The notes beneath the pieces were generated by a model, which saw only the letters and a list, made by a program, of their open reading frames with translations, made no database searches and had not been told where the DNA came from. A program made the position numbers and the translations under genes. From assembly GCA_039024635.1 (NCBI GenBank), contig JBCCQA010000003.1, positions 186,001 through 250,000 of the forward strand: a stretch of DNA of 64,000 nucleotides, read 5' to 3'. Each line of letters starts with the position of its first letter. The first letter of the stretch is position 1. Origin of the DNA: Kuafuiihalomonas sp039024635 (GTDB lineage Bacteria; Myxococcota; Kuafuiibacteriia; Kuafuiibacteriales; Kuafuiibacteriaceae). Below, piece by piece: positions 43,232-52,079 of this stretch.

Positions 43232-44929
43232 ATGGGTCTCCTAGTTGAAACCCTGAGGGTCATCCGAGAGGTCCGGGATTGGGCCCAGTCTCGGAAGGCC
43301 CGGGGCCCAGCGGCCGCCGACATTCGAGAGGCGCTCGAGACGACGGCCCGTCGCCTGGAGGTCGAGGTGGGCCTGTCACCGACTCCGGTCGACGAGTCCC
43401 AGACCTACGAGCAGCCGAAGGCTTCAGCCCCGGTCGCATCCTCGCCCGCCACCTCAGCGACCGGGAGCGAATCAGCCGCGCCGGTCGAGGCGGCGCAAAC
43501 GGCCGTAGAGGTCGATAGAGCCGAAGACGAAGGCCCCGTCGAGGCTGAAGGGCCCGACATCGAGTGGGACCGGCTGGACCCCCACGCGGTCTCGGCTGTT
43601 CGCCGCCTTCGGAAGCATGGACACACGGCCTACCTGGTCGGCGGCTGCGTCCGAGACCTGCTCTTGGGCATGCCGCCCAAGGACTTCGACGTTTCGACGG
43701 ACGCCAAACCAGAAGAAGTAAAGGCCATCTTTCGCAACAGTCGGGTCATCGGTCGCCGCTTCCGACTGGTCCATCTCTACTACCGTGGTGGAAAAATCAT
43801 CGAGGTCGCGACCTTCCGAGCCAACGCGCAAAGTACAGAGGAAGAGGGAGAAGAGAGCAAAGACCTCCTGATTCGCCGAGACAACGTATTCGGATCCGAA
43901 GAGGAGGACGCTCAACGTAGAGACTTCACCATCAATGGCCTCTTCTATGACGTTCACGACGGCAAGATCATCGACCACGTCGGTGGCCTGCCGGACGTGA
44001 AAGCTCGATACCTACGCATGATCGGCGACCCCGATATCCGTTTGCGTGAAGACCCGGTGCGAATCCTGCGAGCCGTCCGCTTTCATACGAAGAACCAGCT
44101 CCAGATCGACCCAGAGCTGCTGACGGGTATTCAGAATCACCGAGACGACCTCGCTCGCTGCGCGCCTGCGCGCTTGTTGGAGGAAGTGCTCAAGCTGCTC
44201 AGGGCCGGACAGGCCGCACCGGCCATCACGACCATGCTCGAGTGGGGCGTCCTGCCGGTGCTGCTACCGGAAATCTCGGCCTACGTCGAAGGAACGCTCG
44301 TCCCCGAAGGCCCCGCCTCTCGGTCGCCCAGAGATAGCGCCGACCATCTCCTTCGCCACCTGCAGGCCTTGGACATCGTGGTGGCGCGTCGTCCGGTGGG
44401 GGACGCTGCTATACTCGCTGCCCTCCTGCTGGCGCCTCTTCTCGACCTCCAAGACGACGCTGGCGAAGACCCCGAAGAACGCCACATCGTCTTCCGCGAC
44501 TTCGTCGAGGACTTCGGCCGACACATCACGCTCACGCGTCGCATTCAGGAGTCACTCCGCCAGATCCTGCAGGCCCAAAAGGCCCTGGGCCGCGCTGGGG
44601 CCGGGGCAAGTCGTCGTCGTCGCCGGGGCTCAGCCTTCGGCATCGTCCAAAAGCCCTGGTTTTCGGACGCACTCGCCCTCTACGAAGTGCGGTGTCGAGC
44701 CCTCGAATTGCCGCTGGACGAAGTCATGGTTTGGAGCCAACGCGGTCTGGCCGCAGGGATCGACGAGATTGGCCCTCTGCCACCAGACGGACCCGAAATC
44801 GAGCTGAGTGGCGAGGACATCCCGAACCCCTCGCCTTCAGGTCCGAACAAGAAACGGCGACGAAAGCGGAAGTCGGGACGAAGCCCTCGCGACGACGCTG
44901 AGGCCACCCGAGAACAGGACGCAGGCTGA
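43232..44929 (+). CDS. pcnB: poly(A) polymerase I
   Basis: A 565-residue class II nucleotidyltransferase that adds 3' poly(A) tails to RNA and promotes its decay. An N-terminal 110-residue extension, rich in Ala/Glu/Pro, is unusual. The catalytic site is GGCVRDLLLGMPPKDFDVST with Asp151 and Asp153. The segment FRNSRVIGRRFRLVHLYY distinguishes poly(A) polymerases from CCA-adding enzymes. RRDFTINGLFYD and REDPVRILRAVRF follow. A long basic tail (NKKRRRKRKSGRSPRDDAE) is RNA-binding-like. Spacing to speA is 55 bp. The convergent small gene starts 4 bp beyond its stop. Confidence 0.93.
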   Translation: MGLLVETLRVIREVRDWAQSRKARGPAAADIREALETTARRLEVEVGLSPTPVDESQTYEQPKASAPVASSPATSATGSESAAPVEAAQTAVEVDRAEDEGPVEAEGPDIEWDRLDPHAVSAVRRLRKHGHTAYLVGGCVRDLLLGMPPKDFDVSTDAKPEEVKAIFRNSRVIGRRFRLVHLYYRGGKIIEVATFRANAQSTEEEGEESKDLLIRRDNVFGSEEEDAQRRDFTINGLFYDVHDGKIIDHVGGLPDVKARYLRMIGDPDIRLREDPVRILRAVRFHTKNQLQIDPELLTGIQNHRDDLARCAPARLLEEVLKLLRAGQAAPAITTMLEWGVLPVLLPEISAYVEGTLVPEGPASRSPRDSADHLLRHLQALDIVVARRPVGDAAILAALLLAPLLDLQDDAGEDPEERHIVFRDFVEDFGRHITLTRRIQESLRQILQAQKALGRAGAGASRRRRRGSAFGIVQKPWFSDALALYEVRCRALELPLDEVMVWSQRGLAAGIDEIGPLPPDGPEIELSGEDIPNPSPSGPNKKRRRKRKSGRSPRDDAEATREQDAG

Positions 44930-44933
44930 GGGC

Positions 44934-45059
44934 CTACTCGGCCTGGGCGGCGGTGCCCTGCTTTTCTTGTCGTTCCAGTTTCTGCTGCTTCTTCTTCTGG
45001 CGATGCCGGATTCGGCGTCGCATCCGCTCACGCTTGAGCTTGCTCTTCGAGCTGGCCAT
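44934..45059 (-). CDS. small highly basic protein (41 aa)
   Basis: A short ORF starting at ATG 45059 (MASSKSKLKRERMRRRIRHR) and ending QGTAAQAE. About half of the residues are Lys, Arg or Gln. An AGAAGAG ribosome-site-like stretch precedes it. It lies 32 bp downstream of the repeat-containing TPR gene on the same strand, completing a three-gene operon. The strongly basic helix suggests binding to RNA or ribosomes. No family recognised; it is too short for statistical support from codon bias alone. Confidence 0.55.
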   Translation of the reverse strand: MASSKSKLKRERMRRRIRHRQKKKQQKLERQEKQGTAAQAE

Positions 45060-45091
45060 GAGGCTCTTCTAGACTTCCCGCCCGGTCCTGT

Positions 45092-45838
45092 TCAAGCCGA
45101 ATGGAGGGGTCGACGTCGACTTCTGATCCGGGCCAGCAGAGTTTCCAACTGCTGGATCCCAGTCGACGCGCGGTGACGCACCAGTTCGGCCTGGCGCGAT
45201 TCCTCAGCCCGGCGAGCCTCTTCGGCTCGGCGAGCCGCCTCGGCCTGGCGCGCTTCTTCGGCTCGGCGAGCCGCCTCGGCCTGGCGCGCGTCTTCGGCTC
45301 GGCGAGCCGCCTCAGCCTGGCGCGCGTCTTCGGCTCGGCGAGCCGCCTCAGCCTGACGGTCCTCTTCTGATTGGCGAGCCACCTCGGCCTTCCGGGCTTC
45401 CTCCAGCTGATGGGCCTCGTCCTCGATTTTTTGACGGGCTTCAGCCTGCGCACGGACGTCGAGGGTCTGGGTAGGCTCCATGTCGGGGGTCGACTCTCCG
45501 CTCTGCTGACCCTTGAGGGCCCTGACTACCTCCATAGCCATCTTTCGCAAGGCCTCGTCCTGAGGGGCCCTCGCCATGGCCGAACGCAAGAGGCGAAGGG
45601 CCTCGGCGTGTCGACCTGCCCTCACGTAGGCCCGAGCATAGTCGAGGGGCTGGCCCATCAGCCGACCCTCCATCTGGTTCTTCTTGGACAAATGGGCGTC
45701 AATCTGAGCGATCCGCTGCCGGAGGCGCGGGTCGTCCGGTCGTTGCTGAAGGAGGACCGTTAGCGTGCCCCGAGCACCCTGAAGGTCGCCCGCTTTGAGC
45801 TGAGCGAGGGCTTCGCGTTCGAGCTCTGCTTGACCCAC
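45092..45838 (-). CDS. TPR protein with Ala/Arg/Glu coiled-coil repeats
   Basis: A 248-residue protein with no signal peptide. Residues 1-100 form TPR-like hairpins (ALAQLKAGDLQGARGTLTVL, ARAYVRAGRHAEALRLLRSA). From about 135 to 225 a single coiled-coil helix is built from the repeated 12-mer RQAEAARRAEDA, encoded by the 36-bp tandem repeat described separately. It ends GIQQLETLLARIRSRRRPLH. The repeated charged helix is similar to rigid ER/K-type helices, and repeat number may vary between strains. It starts at GTG 45838, 26 bp after the lipoprotein gene in the same operon. Confidence 0.7.
   Translation of the reverse strand: MGQAELEREALAQLKAGDLQGARGTLTVLLQQRPDDPRLRQRIAQIDAHLSKKNQMEGRLMGQPLDYARAYVRAGRHAEALRLLRSAMARAPQDEALRKMAMEVVRALKGQQSGESTPDMEPTQTLDVRAQAEARQKIEDEAHQLEEARKAEVARQSEEDRQAEAARRAEDARQAEAARRAEDARQAEAARRAEEARQAEAARRAEEARRAEESRQAELVRHRASTGIQQLETLLARIRSRRRPLHSA
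45187..45360. repeat. 36-bp tandem repeat inside a coding region
   Basis: Period of 36 bp, seen at 45241, 45277, 45313 and 45349, with a more diverged copy before them. Each unit encodes a 12-residue Arg/Gln/Ala/Glu helical segment. Since 36 is a multiple of 3, copy-number change would keep the reading frame. Confidence 0.85.
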
Positions 45839-45864
45839 CCTTCAGACTTACCGCGAGCCTAGCT

Positions 45865-46563
45865 TCAAGGAAACATGCGACCGGCCAGCTGGACCGAAAC
45901 GCGTCCACTAGGAGGGCTGCTTCCGTCGGTGAATATGCCGAGTTCGGCGTTCCTCATGGTCCGGGTGCTTCGATAGCGGACGTCGAGAAGCGCTCGTTGG
46001 CCCGGCTCTAGTCTTTGGCTTCGCGGAGGATCGACGAGCTCGAAGACACCCGTCTCGAAAGAGCCGCTTCCACTCGAAACAAGCTCGAAGCTGAGAATGG
46101 TCACCGCTTCGGTTCCGCGGGAACTCAACACCAAAGTCTTGACGCTCTCTTGGGTCTCAGGCCCAACCGCGAAGACCAGCTGCGCTCGATCGACGGTGAG
46201 GGCTCGGGGGACATCGTCCACTTCAACGCGAGCCTCGGCCCGTTCGAATAGTGCGCTACTGAGTCCGGTCCACCGTCCGTCGGGGCCGACGCCCAGGGCT
46301 CGGACCAAGACCGTGTCGTCGACTTCAAAGGGCCCTGCATAAGGAAGGCCTTCGCCAGGCAGCGGGTCCGTGCCGTCGAGGCTGAACCAGATCGCGACGT
46401 CTTCTTTGGCCAGGAGGCGAACCTGAAGCGGCTCCTGAAATCGGGCGCCATCAGGGAAGATCTCAACCAAGGGCATGGGGCTCGCCACAGCTTCTTCCAC
46501 GGAAGGCTCGACCGTAGGCCCCCCGCATCCCAAGGTTATGAGCAGACCAAGAGCCGCTCGCAT
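45865..46563 (-). CDS. lipoprotein with chitobiase-C-like and choice-of-anchor-like domains
   Basis: About 232 residues from ATG 46563, with lipobox LGC (MRAALGLLITLGCGG). Residues 35-110 (VEIFPDGARFQEPLQVRLLA, IWFSLDGTDPLPGEG, VLVRALGVGPDGR) match the CHB_HEX_C_1 Ig-like fold found at the C-terminus of chitobiases. The rest (LVFAVGPETQESVKTLVLSS, QRLEPGQRALLDVRYR) resembles an ASH/choice-of-anchor beta sandwich. A surface-adhesion or binding role is plausible. It diverges from the RNA methyltransferase-like gene with 25 bp between starts and is the first gene of an operon with the TPR protein and the 41-aa protein. Confidence 0.7.
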   Translation of the reverse strand: MRAALGLLITLGCGGPTVEPSVEEAVASPMPLVEIFPDGARFQEPLQVRLLAKEDVAIWFSLDGTDPLPGEGLPYAGPFEVDDTVLVRALGVGPDGRWTGLSSALFERAEARVEVDDVPRALTVDRAQLVFAVGPETQESVKTLVLSSRGTEAVTILSFELVSSGSGSFETGVFELVDPPRSQRLEPGQRALLDVRYRSTRTMRNAELGIFTDGSSPPSGRVSVQLAGRMFP

Positions 46564-46588
46564 GGCAATCTCCTCTCCACCGGATTCA

Positions 46589-47482
46589 ATGATGCGTGAG
46601 CACATCGCTCGACGCGCTCTCCAAGCCGGCCCCCTAGAAGCCTACCGGATCTTCCACGGAGAAATCGATGGGGCCCCCCGCAATTGGGCCGTCGACCGGT
46701 TCGGCCATCACTTGCTTCTTCGCGTGCCGAACGCATCGGCCCTGGTAGCGCATGCCGGTTTCGTGGAGGCGCTCCTTTCGGCCCAATCCTGGGCCGGCGT
46801 GGTGGTCAAGATACGCGACGATCACAGCAGCCGCTGGCTGCAGCCCGGTCATGAGGGCGAGCAGATTCTTCGCGAAGGCCCAGCCCGGCTCTCGGTCCGC
46901 CTCCAAGATGGATATCAGGTCGGACTCTTCATCGAGGGCCGAGCACTCCGGGATGCAATCAGTCGCCATGGAGCTCCCGGAGAAGTACTGAGCCTGTTCA
47001 GCTACACGGGCTCCGCCTCGGTGCGTGCCGCACTCCAGGGGGCGCGGCTGACCTCGGTCGACGTCTCCAAGAAGGCCCACCACTGGGCCCGCAGGAACTT
47101 TGAGCTGTCGGGCGTCCAACCTGACGGTCACCGATGGTTTGCTGACGATGCGTCGAGCTTCTTGGCCCGCAGTCGAGACGATGCCTTCGAGACGCTTATT
47201 CTGGACCCTCCTGCCTTTGGTCGGGCAGGAAGAAAGACATTCAAACTCGAACGCTCTCTACCGGAACTAATGGAGCAAAGCCTGCGCATTGCGCGACGTA
47301 TCTACTTCAGCACCCACCACCCCAAGCTTACGGACAACGCGCTGGAGCAGGCATGGGCCGAGGCAGCCCGTAGACGAGGCTACGATTTGCGAATCGTGTC
47401 GATAGTCAACGCGTTCGATCTGCCCGAGGGCGGCGACGACTGGGGTCGCTACCACAGAGCGATGATCTTGGAGAGGCGCTGA
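46589..47482 (+). CDS. class I SAM-dependent methyltransferase (RlmI/RlmK-like, 23S rRNA type)
   Basis: About 297 residues. The SAM fold is seen as EVLSLFSYTGSASVRAALQG (motif I region), LTSVDVSKKAHHWARRNFEL, WFADDASSFL and LILDPPAFGRAG (motif IV DPPAF). This pattern is typical of RlmI/RlmK-like rRNA methyltransferases. The N-terminal 90 residues (YRIFHGEIDGAPRNWAVDRFG, VVVKIRDDHSSRWLQPGHEG) match the central domain of that family, but an N-terminal PUA domain is missing. ATG 46589 or 46592 can start the protein. Likely substrate is large-subunit rRNA; the exact position is unknown. Confidence 0.8.
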   Translation: MMREHIARRALQAGPLEAYRIFHGEIDGAPRNWAVDRFGHHLLLRVPNASALVAHAGFVEALLSAQSWAGVVVKIRDDHSSRWLQPGHEGEQILREGPARLSVRLQDGYQVGLFIEGRALRDAISRHGAPGEVLSLFSYTGSASVRAALQGARLTSVDVSKKAHHWARRNFELSGVQPDGHRWFADDASSFLARSRDDAFETLILDPPAFGRAGRKTFKLERSLPELMEQSLRIARRIYFSTHHPKLTDNALEQAWAEAARRRGYDLRIVSIVNAFDLPEGGDDWGRYHRAMILERR

Positions 47483-47530
47483 AGGAGCGGGGGGACGCCC
47501 CCCGGCTGGAAGCAACCGGGGAGCTCTGAC

Positions 47531-50500
47531 TCAGTAGATGCCTTCGGCGCGGACCGAGAACTTGCGGAGCATGTTCACGAATCCAACCTCGTCGGCGAGC
47601 TCGGTACGAACACGCTCGAAAGCTGTGCACTCCGGCGTGGTCGCCAGCTCCGGGGGCACGTTGGGCGCCGAATCGACGCACGACTGCCGTAGGGGGTCGT
47701 ACTCTTGGTCCTTCATTCGGTTCAAGTCTTCGAGAAGCTCGGCGCCGACGCTCCACTCATGGAACCGGCCTTCGCGCTTGTCGAAGTTGTTTCCATAGTA
47801 GGAGCGGTTAATCAGACCGGTCACGTTCGGCTCTCGGAAGGGCTCGATCTTGGGCGCTGCATACTCGAGACGAGTCTCGGGGTCGATGAAGCGAACCACC
47901 TCGATGTCATCCGAGAACTCGGTTTCATCAGGCAGACCTGGAATCGTGACCTTCGAGAGTCGGAAGTAGTCGACCGAGTAGTCAGCCAAGCTGCTCCAGT
48001 TCGACAGAGCAAAGGTGAGTGCCCACAGACGGAGGTCGTAGGACCACGACGGCTCGATGGTCGGGAAGTCGTTGTCTCGCAGATACCGACGCACCGAGCT
48101 CCCTGCCAGGTCCCCTCGGCTGTCGTCGAAGATCTCGTCGAACATAGGGGTGTAGCGGACGATCGGCTCCGATGTCGGGTCGTTCGGATCCTCGGGGACG
48201 ATGCGCGAACGGTAGCCGTCCCAGTCTTCGCGGATGAGCGAAGACCAGCGTTGGAGGAAGGGATCCTGCCAGGTCCGAAGGTAAGGCAGCTGGAACGCAC
48301 GTCGGTCGAAGATCTGGGAAAGGTCGAAGGCGAAGAAGCCCGATGAGCGCGTCATCACGAACATCGCCGCCCACTTGTCCCAGAAGGTCCCGAGAACGGT
48401 CGTGTTGAAGTAGTACTCCTCGTTCCAGGAATCCTCGAGGAACGCACCGCCACCGAATCCGACGGCCGTCTCATAAGGCTCGCTACAGGTCTCGCCCTCC
48501 GGCAACAGCGCCTGGTTGCGATAGACGTTGTCCGCCCCCAGGCAATAGGTCCCCGGCTCCGGAGACTGCAGCACGCGCTCCAAGAAGTTGGCGCCGAGAT
48601 AAGCCGCTTCTTCCCAGTCGTTGAAGCGACCGATGGTATCGTCGGCCGTGCTGGTGAACACGAAGTACTGGTAGACGTCCGAGAACAGTTTGAAGCGGCG
48701 GAAGACCAGACGAATCAGAAGGGGCACAGGGTTGCCGAAGTTGCTTCGGTCCCGCTGGAAGGAGCGCCACAGGTAGTCGCGGTCGTAGCGAACGATCTGG
48801 CTCTCGACCGACTCTTGGAAGTCCCAACCAGTATCCCACCGCTGGCAGAAGGGGTTGGAGAAGCCTGCGAAGAGGTCAGAGCAGTACTTGTACGGAACCT
48901 CGTGCTTCCATGAGGCGTAGTCGTAGCCCTTGTCGTCGGCCACGCCATCGCCGTCGTCATCCACGCAGTCTCGACTCTCGTCACCCTCGACACAAGGGGC
49001 GTCGAGGTCGCCGGTAATGGGCGTCAACGGATCGTCGATTTCCGGCGAACCCGCGAAAGCAGCCGTCTCCTGTTGAATCAGCTCCTCGACCGTCGCCATG
49101 ACCCGGGCGCCGTAGATGAGGTCGGTTCTTGGGCTCTGGACTGCGTTTATCACGTCGCGAACGTTCTGCTGATCATCCCCGAACACGATGCAGATGTTGG
49201 GGAAGCCAAGAGCGTTGGAATTGGCCTCGGCCGCCTGAGCGAGGACGCGGAACTCACGGTCAAGCACCGTGTCACAGGCGTCGTCCCGGGCGATGTCGAT
49301 GTCGCCTCGCTGACACGCCTCGATTGTCTCGGGCGAGATGTTCTCGTCGGCGTAGTCTCCGGGGGTGAAGGACAGAAGACGCGGGATGTTCTCCGGATCC
49401 TCCAGGTAGAAGAAGCGAGCGAAGTCGCCGCCTTCGTCTCCGAAGTCGGGGTTGTCATCGACCTTGCCACAGCGCTGCACGTAGCTGCCGTATTGCCGAG
49501 CGTCCGGAATCGAGACTTGGGAATCGTCCCAGACATCTACAAGCTGGCCGTACATGAAGCGAATGGCTGCAGCGTCGTAGCTCCCGATGCCGTGCCAGCC
49601 GTTGATGGTGAAGTCGAAAGCATAGTCCATGATGGACGCGTACTTGTACTCGTTGGTGCGGATGGGCTGCTCCGGTGAGGGCCGTCCCTGGTCACCCTGG
49701 GTGTAGAAGTTCTCCCAGAACTCCGGCCGGTAGTTGAGCGGATCCATCGAGGCCTCGAAGTTGTGTCGCAGGCCGATGGCGTGACCCACCTCGTGGCCCT
49801 GGACCGCCTTGAACAGCTCGGTCTGGAGGAAGGTGAAGATTTCGTCCCGAGGCCGACCGGTCAGCTCCGTGGCCAGCGGCGACACGTTGGGGTCGAAGAA
49901 CTCGGCCATGTCGAAGCCGTTCGAGCCGAGCTCGAAGATGGCCTGCTCGACTGGGTTGTTCTCCATGTCGAACATCCAGTTGACCGGTGATGCAGCTTCG
50001 AGAGCTTCGTCGCTGATGATGCCAGGAATGACATCGCCGAGGTTGCCGACGGAGCCAGCGGGGAGGGCGAAACCGTCGTTGGGCTGGTAGAGGCCAGGTC
50101 CGGCCAGCACCCGTACCATGTCTTCGCTGAGCAGGAACTCACGCTCGAGGTCGCTGTGGGCGAACATAGCCTCGTACTTCTCCTTGTCGGTGAGGAGGCG
50201 GCCCGAGTTACTGCTGTCGCCGTCGACGCCGCTGGCGGCGGCGCCGCCACCGACTTCACCCGAAGCCCGGGCGTCAGCAGCGAGGCCGTCCTTGAGCTCC
50301 TGGCTCACGTGGAAGTCTCGAGCGACGCGCGTGCTGAACTCACGGGTCACGTTGCCGCGGATGATGTCCTCGGCCCGAAGGTCGCCGTTCAGGTACTGAA
50401 TGATGTCCACGCCACTCTGAGAGATACGGTCACCTGCGTCGCTGAAGTAGTTGGCGATGTTGGCCACGAACTCACCTGTCTCGGGATCTTGACCGAACTG

Positions 50501-52060
50501 CGCCACGCCCCACGGACCGTTGGAAAGCTGAATGACGTAGTTGTTGAAGCTGTAGCGCAAGTCACCCAAACGCTGCCAGGTGAAGGCCAGCTGACGGCCG
50601 GTCCGCTCAGCCACGGATGGGTCCAGGGTCATGCCCCGCTGGAGGCCCTCGAACTGCATGGAGGCACAGACCCGCTCGACGTTGCCGGCTAGGATGCCCT
50701 CATTACCACCGGCGATCTCGTCGATGATCGAGGTCATGTCGTTGCGTTCGGCATAGGCGATGACGTTGTCTTTGCTGCAGTCGTTCACCCGGTGCTGGAA
50801 CATGTCGTACACGTCCGGGGTGCAGGCCTCGGGCGAGGTTGCCATGTCGATGCCGGCGTTGGTGCACATGGCGGAACGCCAGGCCTCGAGGTCGGGCTGG
50901 TTCCCGTTCTCATTGACGTAGCCCATGCGGTAGGCGACCGCCTCGTTGAAGGGCTCTGCCCACCAGCCGGCCATGGTCTCCGACCCCTCGAGGATGTTCC
51001 GAGGGGTTTTGGGGTTGGTGTAGTAGATGACCGGCTGAGGCTCACGCTGCTCGTACGGGATCAAGGCTCCTGTGGAATCGAAGCTGTCCTGCCAGAGGTC
51101 ATACCGACCGGCCAGGAAGATGCGTCCAGCCCTAGTTTGGAAGCGCTCACGGTCGAAAGCGACCCTATTGATCCGGAAGTTGCCGAAGCGGCCGTCAAAG
51201 TTGAAGCCTCGAAACTCACAGCGGGCCGGGGCGTCGATGGCGTTACATTCGACGTCGCGATCGTCCAGGATGAGGGGCTCGCCGTCGTCGTTCCGGTACT
51301 CCAGGCGGTCCGGGTAGTAGAGCGCTTCGTAGTCGTCGGTTGGATCGACCTTTCGGAAGGACAAGCGTGTCTTCACTTCGGCGATACCGCAGCGGGGCAC
51401 CGAGTTGAAAAGGAGCTGGAAGAGGCAGAAGCTCGGCGAGGGCTCCAACGCGTAGAGGTTGGTGACGTCGAAGTAGTCCTCGGTGATGATCGGTCGGTCC
51501 GGATTTTGCGCCTCGTCGCCCTGAACGAAGAAGCTGGTCTCGGCCGCTCCGCTAAGGATGCCGTTCAAAGCTCCGAAGCCGAATCGTGTAGCCTGCCCAA
51601 CCGTATTCTGACTCCAGTCAATCCGCATGAAGCGACGCTGGTGCCAAGGCCGGTCCGTGGTGTTCTCCGACAGCACGTTGGTGGGGACGCCGGTAGTGGC
51701 GTTGTACTCCCGCTGGATGTCGAAGTGGGATTCGATACGGAATGCCGCGACGGGTGATCCAAAGAAATCTCGGCCTTCGTCGGTCAACCCTTCCGCAAAG
51801 GGGACGCGCTCATAGCTCCTGTAGGCAATGAGGCGGTCCTCCTGAATGTCCCATCGAATCTTTTCCATGTCGCCGGCGATACCTTCGACGCCAAGAGCGT
51901 CTGCCCCGGATTCGACGATGGTGGCTCGGTGATACCAGATGCCTTCGAGCATCTGCTTGTCGATCGCGTTGGGCTGCGTTCGGTCGATCGTCTGAACGTC
52001 CGACGCGCAGGCGGCCAGCCCGATCAGGGCGAGGGGTGCGATGCGTGCAAAGTTATTCAC
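47531..52060 (-). CDS. giant zinc-metalloprotease lipoprotein (HEVGH-type, DUF4953/EcxA-like)
   Basis: About 1509 residues. GTG 52060 follows AGGAGAA and opens a lipoprotein signal (NNFARIAPLALIGLAAC). The protease core has HEVGHAIGLRH at residues 756-766 and the Met-turn segment YASIMDYAFDF about 50 residues later, as in the extended zinc-binding (HExxHxxGxxH) metzincin-like families. Flanking segments FGNFRINRVAFDRERF and PVIYYTNPKTPRNILEG belong to the DUF5117/DUF5118-type parts of these large proteins. It is the second gene of an operon with its paralogue 19 bp upstream. Substrates are unknown; surface or extracellular proteolysis is inferred from the lipid anchor. Confidence 0.85.
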   Translation of the reverse strand: MNNFARIAPLALIGLAACASDVQTIDRTQPNAIDKQMLEGIWYHRATIVESGADALGVEGIAGDMEKIRWDIQEDRLIAYRSYERVPFAEGLTDEGRDFFGSPVAAFRIESHFDIQREYNATTGVPTNVLSENTTDRPWHQRRFMRIDWSQNTVGQATRFGFGALNGILSGAAETSFFVQGDEAQNPDRPIITEDYFDVTNLYALEPSPSFCLFQLLFNSVPRCGIAEVKTRLSFRKVDPTDDYEALYYPDRLEYRNDDGEPLILDDRDVECNAIDAPARCEFRGFNFDGRFGNFRINRVAFDRERFQTRAGRIFLAGRYDLWQDSFDSTGALIPYEQREPQPVIYYTNPKTPRNILEGSETMAGWWAEPFNEAVAYRMGYVNENGNQPDLEAWRSAMCTNAGIDMATSPEACTPDVYDMFQHRVNDCSKDNVIAYAERNDMTSIIDEIAGGNEGILAGNVERVCASMQFEGLQRGMTLDPSVAERTGRQLAFTWQRLGDLRYSFNNYVIQLSNGPWGVAQFGQDPETGEFVANIANYFSDAGDRISQSGVDIIQYLNGDLRAEDIIRGNVTREFSTRVARDFHVSQELKDGLAADARASGEVGGGAAASGVDGDSSNSGRLLTDKEKYEAMFAHSDLEREFLLSEDMVRVLAGPGLYQPNDGFALPAGSVGNLGDVIPGIISDEALEAASPVNWMFDMENNPVEQAIFELGSNGFDMAEFFDPNVSPLATELTGRPRDEIFTFLQTELFKAVQGHEVGHAIGLRHNFEASMDPLNYRPEFWENFYTQGDQGRPSPEQPIRTNEYKYASIMDYAFDFTINGWHGIGSYDAAAIRFMYGQLVDVWDDSQVSIPDARQYGSYVQRCGKVDDNPDFGDEGGDFARFFYLEDPENIPRLLSFTPGDYADENISPETIEACQRGDIDIARDDACDTVLDREFRVLAQAAEANSNALGFPNICIVFGDDQQNVRDVINAVQSPRTDLIYGARVMATVEELIQQETAAFAGSPEIDDPLTPITGDLDAPCVEGDESRDCVDDDGDGVADDKGYDYASWKHEVPYKYCSDLFAGFSNPFCQRWDTGWDFQESVESQIVRYDRDYLWRSFQRDRSNFGNPVPLLIRLVFRRFKLFSDVYQYFVFTSTADDTIGRFNDWEEAAYLGANFLERVLQSPEPGTYCLGADNVYRNQALLPEGETCSEPYETAVGFGGGAFLEDSWNEEYYFNTTVLGTFWDKWAAMFVMTRSSGFFAFDLSQIFDRRAFQLPYLRTWQDPFLQRWSSLIREDWDGYRSRIVPEDPNDPTSEPIVRYTPMFDEIFDDSRGDLAGSSVRRYLRDNDFPTIEPSWSYDLRLWALTFALSNWSSLADYSVDYFRLSKVTIPGLPDETEFSDDIEVVRFIDPETRLEYAAPKIEPFREPNVTGLINRSYYGNNFDKREGRFHEWSVGAELLEDLNRMKDQEYDPLRQSCVDSAPNVPPELATTPECTAFERVRTELADEVGFVNMLRKFSVRAEGIY

Positions 52061-52079
52061 GATGATTCTCCTATGACCC

